NCBI GenBank assembly: GCA_016760335.1
Contig: CM028675.1
Span: forward strand, 7,006,001 to 7,070,000
DNA length: 64,000 nt
Direction of reading: 5' to 3'
Origin: Gastrodia elata
Lineage: Eukaryota > Streptophyta > Magnoliopsida > Asparagales > Orchidaceae
The translations under genes were made by a program, and so were the position numbers. The notes beneath the pieces were generated by a model. The model ran no database searches and was not told the DNA's origin. It saw nothing but the letters and a program-made list of their open reading frames with translations. This document shows, piece by piece, positions 35,001-45,400 of this stretch. Positions within the stretch are counted from its first letter, which is position 1, and each line of letters opens with the position of its first letter.

Positions 35001-38000
35001 ATAGCAGCCCTTCCTCCCTTTTCTCCCCACACAGCAGCCCTCCTTCTCGTCTCCAAACAGCAGCCCTTCCTCCATCTTTTCCCCACACAGCAGCCCTCTT
35101 TCTCCTCTCCAAACAACAGCCCTTCCTCCCTCTTCTCTCCACACAACAGCCCTCCTTCTCCTCTCCAAACAGCAGCCCTTCCTCCCTTTTCTCCCCACAC
35201 AGCAGCCCTCCTTCTCCACTCCAAACAGCAGCCCTTCCTCCCTATTCTCCCCACACAGCAGCCCTCCTCTCCAAACAGCAGCCCTTCCTCCCTCTTTTCC
35301 CCACACAGCAGCCCTCCTTCTCCTCTCCAAACAATAGCTCTTCCTCCCTCTTCTCCCCACACAGCAGCCCTCTTTCTCCTCTCCAAATAGCAGCCCTTCC
35401 TCCCTTTTCTCCCCACACAGCAGCCCTCCTTCTTGTCTCTAAACAGCAGCCCTTCCTCCATCTTTTCCCCACACATCAGCCCTCTTTCTCCTCTCCAAAC
35501 AACAGCCCTTCCTCCCTCTTCTCTCCACACACAACAGCCCTCCTTCTCCTCTCCAAACAGCAGCCCTTCCTCCCTCTTCTCTCCACACAACAGCCCTCCT
35601 TCTCCTCTCTAAACAGCAGCCCTTCCTCCCTCTTCTCCCCACAAAACAGCTCCTCCCTCAGCCCCACAAGCAGCCAACAAGCTGCTAGCTCCTTCCTCAG
35701 CCTCTACCAACTCCCACAGCAGCTCCTCCCTCGGTCCCTACCAATCCTACGGCAGCCCTCTCCCCATTCCCAGCCAGCAGCCCCTCCTCAGCCCGTATCC
35801 AGCCCTCTTCTCCCACAGCCAGCAGCTCTCCTCCTCAGCCCCACAACAGCAGCCCTCTCCTCCTTTCAGCCCTACAGCAGCAACCATCTTTTCCTCAGCC
35901 CCACAACAGCAGCCCTCTCCTCCTCTCCCCACACAGCAGCAGCCAGCTCCCATTCCTGCCCTACCAACTTCTCTACCAGCCCCCACAGCAACTCCTCCCT
36001 CAGCCCATAGCAGCTAGCAAGCTGCTAGCTCCCCCCTCAGCCCCTACCAGCCCTCACAACAGTTTTTTGCCCCAGCAGCCAGCAAGCTGCCAACCACCCA
36101 ACAACCCTCTCTTATCACCGCCAGCCAGCCCTCTTGCTGCAGCAACCTCGGTTAACCATCCAGTCATCCATTTCAACTTCCTTCAAGCAATCCTAATCGT
36201 AAGGTAAAAGGTGTTGGAAATGAAGAAAATGGAAGGATAACATTTTGCTAAAACTTATAACTCTATACATTTTTATGAAAATTTATATTTAGTCATTCAC
36301 ATTTTTATCATTCTCATTAATTAATAATGAGAACAATTCAAATGTTATAAAATGACTACTATTTCTATTTAAGTATTTTTTTTTATTTCTATTTCTGTCT
36401 TTATTCTTTCATAACATTAACATGATCATAATAATAAAATATAAAATGACTTAATAATTACGGACTTATATCATGATAAGAATGTGAAAGAATAAAAACA
36501 AGAAAGAAGAATGTAAATCTTTAAAAAGAAATAATATTCCTAAAATCATTGGCTAAAATATTAAAATATTAAAAACTTAAAATGCAGATTGAGTGAACTG
36601 TCACTCATCCAAACTTAAAGGACAAAAAAAAAGTACCCAGTATATGACAAGTATTATATTTTGTATGGTTACTACTGCTTAGCTTTTAATTGCTTTGAGC
36701 CAAAAATTTTAATTGAAGTTTGGTTGGTTGTTCGGAACCAACGTGACAACATTCGTAGCTAGTTACTGGAAAAATGACATCAGTAACAGCATTCGTGGCT
36801 AATTACTGGAAAGAAGACATCAGTAATAGCATTCGTGGCCAGTTACTGAAAAAATGACATCAGTAACGGCATTCGTGGCTAATTACGGAAAATGACATCG
36901 GTAATAGCATTCGTGGGTTGTTACTGGAAAGAAGACATCAGTAACAATATTCGTGGCAAGTTACTGGAAAAACGACATCAGTAACCTGCATTTTTGTGCT
37001 AATATTTTTTGCAAGAAATTAATTATTTCATTTGCGCTTTTACATTAATATTTTTCTTGCATCTCTGCTATTATAAAATGTAATACTGCATTGATTACTG
37101 TGGCACTTAGAGTACTCTCTAATTACTGGGAATTCCAATCTCGGTATTGTTTGTTGTGCAATACCAGATCAGGTACTTCTGGAAGATCTTAAACAAGAAT
37201 CCTAATGCTTAAAAATTTTCAATCTACAAACGGATCTACGATGACGCTGTTTTTGCTTATATTTTACATTATATTTATTTTTCGCTTTTGTACGAGGAGT
37301 ACGATGTCAGATCTTGTAATATAAAACTTGAAATAAATGAGAAATGTTTTATATTTTTATGTGTCCCTTTTCTTTCAATACTCAATATGATCCTGCGGTA
37401 AGTGAACACCCGATGTCGGATCGGTTTCTGCTAAACTGGCTTCGAGACATCACACAAATGGACAGAATTTGTTAAGGTGTTCTTAAATAAGTTTGTGCCA
37501 ACCTCTGCCAGATAAGTTTCTAAGCTTAAAATAAGAAGGCAATCAATTATAAAGTATGAGAGAGAATTAAAAAATTTTGATAAGCAAACACAATAGCTAT
37601 TAGAATTATAGAATTTGTAAACTTAATTGAGAGAGTTAAGCTATTTAGAAAATCAATAGAAGCTTATATTAGCTTAAGGGATGAAGAGATGGATTATGGA
37701 ACAAACTTATCAGTTTCAAAGAAGGACCAAGCCAATTTACCAATTTGGAAAAGATCTTTCAATACTGAACGAAAAAGTAGTCATCAAAAAGAAATAGTTT
37801 CTTGTGTCACTTGTGGTAAGGAGCATCTAAGGGGGATTTTCCCAGTGGAGAATAGAAGATGTAATAATTGTGAACGTTCGGGTCACATAACCAAAGATTG
37901 TGCTGCTAACCGCTGATAAGCAAGCAATGTCGATGATTCAAAAAGGAAAAAGGCCTCTCGCACAACGGAATGTTTCAAAGAAAGTAGGTATAATTCATCA

Positions 38001-41000
38001 TACAGTTAAAATGTCGACTCATGACAAAATTTTCAATCTAACTCCTACAAAAGTTGTGAGCTCACTGGATATAGTTTTGGGTATAATTTTTATACAACGA
38101 ACTCCATGCACAATTTTATTTGATCCCGATGCCAGTCATTCATTTATCTCTACTTATTGTGCTTCTTTCATTGAATTTATCTATAAAAGAATTGTCTAAT
38201 CCATTGGCTATGAGTTTACCCTCTAGGGACAATCTAGGGTGGGGTGCATTTGCAATTTAGAAATTAATAGTAAGCTGATGGAAGAAACCCTTATCATGTT
38301 ACTAATGTAACATCTGATATAATTTCAAAATGGATTGGATAAGTAAAAATAATATGATTAAAGACTACTCTAAGAATAGGGAAGGATCATATATCTTTTG
38401 TGGGTCGCTGAGGTTTCTAAATTTTTTCTTTTTGTACTTACAAATTACTAAAGAAAGAATCAAAATTTTTTCTTTTTGTACTCGCAAATTATTGAGCTAT
38501 GGGATTATGTGAATCCACTAAAAAGTTAAGAGATACCTCAATAATTTGCGACTTTTTAGAAGTTTTTTTGAAGATCTTCCAAATTTGCCGCCAAAGCGTG
38601 AAATTAAATTTATTATTGATTTGATGCCTAGAACCCTTCTTATTTCTAAAGGTGCGTATGAATGGCCCCTAAAGAAATTCAAGAGATTAAAGAGGAGTTG
38701 TCTAGTCTAGTTTTTATTCGTCCAAGTATTTCATTGTGGGAGCACTTGTATTGTTTGTTAAGAAAATGATAGAATTAATTAAGATTACCATAAAGAGTAA
38801 ATATCCTCTTCTGAAAATAGATGACTTATTTATCAGTTATCCACAATTTTCTCTGAAATTGATTTTGCGGTGTTCGGATATCATCAATTAAAAATCAAAG
38901 AAGAACATGCACCTATTTCTGTATTTTGTACTCACTATAGTCATTTTAAATTTTGGTAATATCATTTTGGTAAAACTAATACACCATCAATATTTATGGA
39001 CTTAATGCACCGTATCTTAAAGCCTTTTTTAAATAGGCACATCACAATATTTATCGATGACATACTTGTATATTCTGAGAAAAAAGAAGAGCATGTTCAT
39101 CAATACTATATTAAGTACTTTTAGAAATAATTAATTATACATTAAATATTCAAAATGTTTGTTTTGGTTAAACTCTTTCATTTTTAGGTCGTGTCATTAC
39201 CAAAATGAAATTTTGGTTGATTCTAACAAAATTAATATTGTTCAAGATTGGCTGCAAACGACGTCAGTATTAGAAGTTCAAAGTTTCTTGAATCTGGTTG
39301 GTTATTATAGAAAGTTTGAATAAGTTTTTTAAAATAATTATACCATAAATGTGATAAACACAAAAAGGTATCCCTTTAGTTTGGTATTAGGAGTGTGCGT
39401 CAGCATTCCAACAGTAGGATTGTTTGACTTCAACGCCTATTCCAGTGCTTCCTTCCAATTAAAAGGAAGGATTACATATTACATATTTTTTATTGATGTC
39501 TTTTTATGCAGTGTAGGTTGTGTAATTATGCTGGAGAAACAAATTATATCTTACGCATTTGTAGACAACTAAGATTTCATGACAAAATTATCATATTCAC
39601 GATTTAAAGTTAGCGGCAATTGTCTTTGCTCTCAAAATTTAGAGAAATTACATACGGAGCTAAGTGCGAAATTTTCACAAATCATCAAAATTTTGAAATA
39701 TATCTTCACTAGAAAAAACTAAACATAGACAGAAACGACAACTATAATTTATAAATATATACTACACATAAATATATATATATATATGTATATATACATA
39801 TGCATGTGCGTGGGTGCATGTTTATCTAAGTAGAAAAGAGAAGTGGTTGAGATTGACCAGCACAATGTCATACTTTTGAGTTCAAACACTGGAAGAATAG
39901 TGCTCATGAAATGACAGCTCAAAGCTTTTGTGAAAGGAAGTGATGTAACAATCCTAAATACTTACTTTATCAAAATTTGATAAATAACCTATTTTAAGAA
40001 AAATTTTAATAAACAATTGATAAAATGTTTTAAAAAATATCCAGTATTTTTACATTTAAATTATGCAAAAACATATTTTAATGAATTTCTCTTTACATTT
40101 TGGTATTTTTTCTGATTAATATATTTATAGAATTTAAGTTTAGAAAATTATATAAATAAAACAATGGTCAAATTTAAATTTTTATTTTTGAAATCTATAT
40201 AATTTTCTCTATTTTCTATAAATTTTTTATATTTTAAAGCTTATATGATACAAAAATACAATTTGAATATAATTGATATCACATAATTTACAATTAACTT
40301 GAATTCCTTGTATATTGCTATACTTTGAGACTACAATCTTGAGCATACATAAAGACATTGTGCATGAAGAAAATCTTAAAATATTAAACATAAAGGTTTC
40401 ATATGGTAGACTTTATGCCAGGGCAGACTACAGAGTAATAAGGAGACCACACATATCCTAGAGGGGGAGTGTGTGGGTTATGGGAAACCCCGCTTTACTT
40501 GATTAAACAGACGTACTTAACACAGAACAAAATCTTTCATAAGATAAATAATAACTTAACATTACTTTTATCACAATCTTATTAATTGTGAACTACTTGT
40601 CATAATCTTTTGGCTATGCTTATTTATCATAGTCTTTTACTATGTTTACTCAATCATTGTGACTGAACTCCACTTTACTTTACTGTACAGTACTACTTCT
40701 TATTGTTGTTTCTTAAATTACATCATTTACTTTACTTGCTGTAACGGCCCAAACTCTTAAGCACCAAGGTATTGTCCGCTTTGGCCAGAAAGGCCTCACA
40801 ATTTTGCCCTCAGAAGATAACTTCCCAGCAGATCACCCATCCTGAGAGTGCTCCCACCTGAGCACGCTTAACTTTGGAGTTCTTATCAGGAACTCCACCT
40901 TTATCTGAAAAGGCGCCTCGATATTTAAGAGTTGCACTTATTACTACTTAAGTGGGTCATCACAATCTCCCCAACCTAAGTAACTGATGTTCTCATCAGT

Positions 41001-42395
41001 ATCCACACACAAATCCAAGAACCATCCATTGAGTAGATAGGACTAGAGGTGACCCCTACAGGCGCAAGAGGTACCCACAACCATGTAGCACCTTAACCAT
41101 CATGGGTTCAAGAGGCTGCTCACATGAAGTGGTACTTTGCTCTGTATGACACTTAGCTCCTATCTGACACTCTATGGTTTGCTCTGATACCATTTGTAAC
41201 AGTCCCAAAATTTTAAGCACCAAGGTATTGTCCGTTTTGGCCAGAAAGGCCTCATGATTTTACCCTCAGAAGATAACTTCCCAGCAGATCACCCATCTTG
41301 AGAGTGCTCCCACCTGAGCACGCTTAACTTTGGAGTTTTTATCAGAAACTCCACCGTTATCTGAAAATGCGCCTCGATATTTAAGAGTTTCACTTATTAC
41401 TACTTAAGTGGGTCATCACTTGCAGTGTGTTGCTTTTCACTTACATTTATGCTTACACTGTCCTTCATATTCTATAACTTTGCCCGCTGAATATAACCTT
41501 TCATAAGATAAATAATAACTTAACATTCCTTTTATCACTTGTCATAATCTTTTAGCTATGCTTACTAATCATAATCTTTTACTATGTTTACTCAATCATT
41601 ATAACTGAACTCCATTTTACTTTACTGTACAGTACTACTTCTTACTGTTGTTTTTTAAATTACAGTATTTACTTTTGCAGTGTATGTTATTTTTCACTTA
41701 TATTTATGCTTACACTGTATCCCTTCTTACTTCACTGTTGTTTTTTAAATTACAGTACTTCTTACTATTGTTTTTCACTTTTAGCTATACTGTACAGTAC
41801 AACCTCTTTTAAATATTACTTGGCATAATTCTAATAAACAAATTCATGTATCCCTTCATATTTACATATGCACTTTAGTAAATTTTAGTTTTTATAGAAT
41901 CTATATTTCCCTTGCTTTATGCAGGCTAAGAAAACTACTAGTGAGTACTTTATTTTCTTACTTCACTTTACTATTTTTGCATACTTTCATATCTTTTCCT
42001 TTGATGCTTAGTACTCCGCTTACTCAAATAATTCTAAATGGCTGATGTGATATCCGCTTAAAATTAAATAAAACTTAGTGTAACTATAAAATGTACTTGA
42101 ACTTTTTAAGTTTAATCACTTATTTTTACTTTGTTGGTTGTTTCCTATCATATTAAATATCAAATACAATAGATTAAGAACATCTTGAGAATTTTGGAGT
42201 TAGGACCAGCACTGGTCATCATTAGCTTAAAGACTTGCACCTTTTATTGCTTTTAGTGATGATGAGTGCATTTTATAACATTTAAATATGTTTGTAATAA
42301 CTTTTAACTCTGAATGTTTTTACTTTCTTTTCTGTGATGGATACATTTTCTTTCTTATATACATGCTTGGTATGAATGATGAATATGGATGCTCC

Positions 42396-42441
<46 letters not shown>

Positions 42442-45400
42442 TGAATAGTATTGTAGCTCAGTGGTTGAGGCTCAGGATTTATTATCCCAGGTCATGGGTT
42501 CAAATCCCACCGACCACACATAAGCAAATATATATATATATTGCTTACTTGCTCATATTTACTACAATTCCTTTGCCTCAAAAGATTCTTGACCACATAG
42601 TACTTAATAGTATATTTGATATATATATATATATTGGTGAATGGTATTGTAGCTCAGTGGTTGAGGCTCAGGATTTGTTATCCCAGGTCATGGGTTTAAA
42701 TCCCACCGGCCACACATAAGCAAATATATATATATATATATATTGCTTACTTGCTCATATTTACTACAATTCCTTTGCCTCAAAAAAGTTCTTGACCACA
42801 TAATACTTAAGTATTATGGTAACGCCTAGTGTTGGATTTGATTCATGGTCCAATATTGGGGTCATTACAGTTGGTATCAGAGCCAAGATGAGAAAAACAA
42901 ATCAAGTGAATATCCATCTATCCAAATCAAACAACACAAAAAAGTAGAATAAAAGCATTAATGATCTTGCCATAGATTAGTAAATGTCACATCATATCAA
43001 TAATAAACATAACTCAACTTAACCCAATTGGATGAAGATCACCAGAATGGGCTCAAGTACGGGAGACTCTACTTCAGAGTGTCGAATAAGGAGGAGATAT
43101 TTTCAACAAGATCCTCAAGTCGCCAGTATTCAGAGGCAATTGCATACCGGAGTTGGCTAGATAATGGCTTTCTAGAGTGTTGGAAGCCTTCCTCATGATA
43201 GACCGTCGTGATTCAATTCTCTTCAAAGTCTTGGATCAACTCTTGGACAACTATGCTGAAGAGTGGTGGATTTGTGCATAAAGATAGTCCATGAGAGCTG
43301 AAGTTACTATCGTGCTCCTATCTATCAGGATTTAGAGATTCTCTTTTATGCCACTTTTTGCAAATAATTGTACTAGTTTTTATTTATCTTTGCTTTTAGT
43401 ATCTTTCAAGCTTGTACTCCAAATCTTAGTATTAATGAGAACCCTTCATATTTTTTAGTTCCTGAATTGTCTCTCTTTATCTTCTTTAGAATGAATCCTG
43501 AATCAGATACCCCGATTCCTTCCGTCGCTAAGAAACTGCTTCTAGTTCAACATCTACCGCTGATGAGATTAAAACTCTAATGCAATCGATGAAAGTAATG
43601 GTAGAAACGCAAACTAGAACTGCTGAGAGGATCACAGTACCTCCTTCTCCGCAAATTATTCATGTGAGTCCCCAACGGGCATCTGGGCTAGTTGTGGACG
43701 GATTCCTTCACACTTTCCTAAGACTTATTCCCCTGCCTTTAACGGATCTGCGTCGCCAATTGAAGCTGCCAATTGGTTGAAGGTCATCGAAAAAGACCTA
43801 GCCAGTATCAAGTGCCCTGAGTCTAAGGCCATTCACCTTGCCACTCACATATTCGTGGAAAAGGTTGAGTATTGGTGGGATAGTGAGCTTAAGTCGCGCT
43901 ATGCTGGAGTCAGTGTCGAAGACATTCCATGGCATGAACTGGTTGAGTAAATTCAACGCCGTTATAGATTGCCAAAAGAAAAAGTTTACGTTAAGAGTAG
44001 GAGAGAAACCTGAAGTGTTCATAGGTAAGCTTGGTGTAACTAAATCTCTAATTAATGCGTTGAAGTCGAGCGTCTCATTAGCAAATGTTACGATGCGATC
44101 CTAGTAACTATGATTGGTGAGGCCAAGGAAGATAGATCCATGGAAGACACCAATATCGCGAGAGTTCCTAGGAGTGTTCTCAGTAGATATTTTAGTGCAC
44201 GTGAGGGTGGAATGAACTCTTCCCTAAACACTTCCTCGAATTCTTCCCATGGAATGTCTTCAACACTGACTCCATGGCTAATAAAGCTTTGAAGGGATAC
44301 TAATTTATAGGTTCACTAAACTGAATAACTACTTGCTAATGAAATGTTGATTTGTAGGGTTTAAAAAAATATTTACAATCTAGTAGCTTCTAGGTTTGCT
44401 TAAGGGCATTAAGGACTCTAAGATTTACTAAGAGGCTCGATCACTTTTAGAGAGATAATTAGTACTAATTGGAAGCTAGATGGGCTAGGGTGGGGTTTAC
44501 ACTTGAAGAGGGTGAATCACTAAGTCTAATTCAAATTAATGATTAATGATTCTAATAGTGTTATCTCCTACTAACATGGGAACTATTTAACCAACATTAT
44601 CCAGGGTTTAGGTTCACTACACCAATTAAGTGTCCAAACAATTCCTAGGGTTTCAATATACACTACCATTTCTATGTTGAAAGCTTGATTTCAAGTTTAC
44701 TAAACTACTCTTTAAGTATCTACTTATAATTTCCATGACTAAAGCTCACTTCCTAAGATGTCCTAAAGTTCCAAATTGAGACCTATAATTATTGTCCTAG
44801 GGTTAATGATCTAAATTATGCAAGCTATAATTCATAAAAAAAATACATTTAGTGATTAATTAAAGTTTCCAAAGATGTGAATTCTTCAAATGATGTTCAA
44901 TTGAAATGAAAACAGCAAATATAAAATCCTTATATCATAAGGAGTAAAATGACACTAAGTAGGTCCAATTTGAACATCATTGGCCAAATTAGAGTTTTAT
45001 GACTCCTAATTATAATTAAAAAATGATTAGTAAAAATAGTCATCCAATACTAAATTAAATTACATATTATTGTTCCTCTCATTTTTTTGATCAAAATGAT
45101 ATATAATTTCAATATATTTGGAGTTGTATAATTAAAGTTAATGAGTAAATAAGAAAATTAAAATTTAATTAATAATTAAATAAATCCATATAGGTCTTAT
45201 TGTGCAGGTGCGACGGGCAGAACGCGCACCTCTCTTGCAAGTCGCACGCGACTGCGCACTTATACGTGTGCGAGCCTGGAACAAAGCCACTCGGATCGGG
45301 CCTGACCCGACCCGATCCAAAATCACCACTCTAACCCGTTGGGGAAGACGAAGACCGCGACTAGGGTTTCATTTCCTGGGCGAACCCGGGCTCCTCACAT

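Larger units (their letters stand above)
33998..37454 (+). mobile_element. Solo LTR, 3457 bp, TSD CAAAT, expanded by an internal minisatellite
   Basis: Starts TGTAACGACCCAAAGTCG and ends GAGACATCACA, with perfect duplications CAAAT (33993-33997 and 37455-37459). It is about 1 kb longer than its relatives because the leader after the TATA-like TATTAAAA (34657) is replaced by a 57-bp tandem repeat (34690-35640). The rest (CAG-rich leader to 36170, donor-like CGTAAG|GTAAAAG near 36202, CAGATTGAGTGAACTGTCA block at about 36584, hairpin array, terminal box) follows the family plan. It interrupts a gypsy gag gene, so the host element is older. Confidence 0.95.
33780..39745 (+). mobile_element. Decayed Ty3/gypsy retrotransposon (gag-PR-RT-RNase H), split by a solo LTR
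   Basis: Plus-strand pieces follow gypsy order. The gag N-part (33840-33990, KVVFAIF and HAKHWW-type motif) continues after the inserted LTR (37460-37680, FVKVFLNKFVPTSAR then KYERELKNFDKQ). The zinc knuckle CNNCERSGHITKDC lies at about 37858-37899, protease FDPDASHSFIS at about 38118-38150, RT start PPKREIKFIIDLMPRT at about 38585-38640, RT active region ITIFIDDILVYSEKK near 39045-39085, FLGRVIT at 39185, and RNase H ISYAFVDN and YSRFKVSGNCLCSQ-type at 39540-39640. Many stops and frameshifts; the integrase is not found. It lies inside NHX intron 2. Confidence 0.85.
40470..42869 (+). mobile_element. Probable gypsy-type LTR (about 1.7 kb plus inserted TRIM)
   Basis: A purine run GAGGGGGAG (40461-40469) precedes TGTGTGGGTTATGGG, and 42869 ends GGGGTCATTACA two bases before a primer-binding site at 42872. 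The interval contains an internal direct duplication (40543-40735 matching about 41503-41700), the TRIM, and the duplicated SINE. The right end is firm; the left end is inferred from the polypurine-like run. Confidence 0.45.

Noticed and set aside
34587..35642. Long open frames (267 codons plus, up to 246 minus) with repeated peptides
   Set aside because: They follow from a stop-free 57-bp repeat whose length is a multiple of three. Frames are open on both strands and lie in an LTR leader.
42454..42515. Functional tRNA genes
   Set aside because: A and B boxes are present, but acceptor-stem halves do not pair and the anticodon arm is not convincing, so a SINE head is the better reading.
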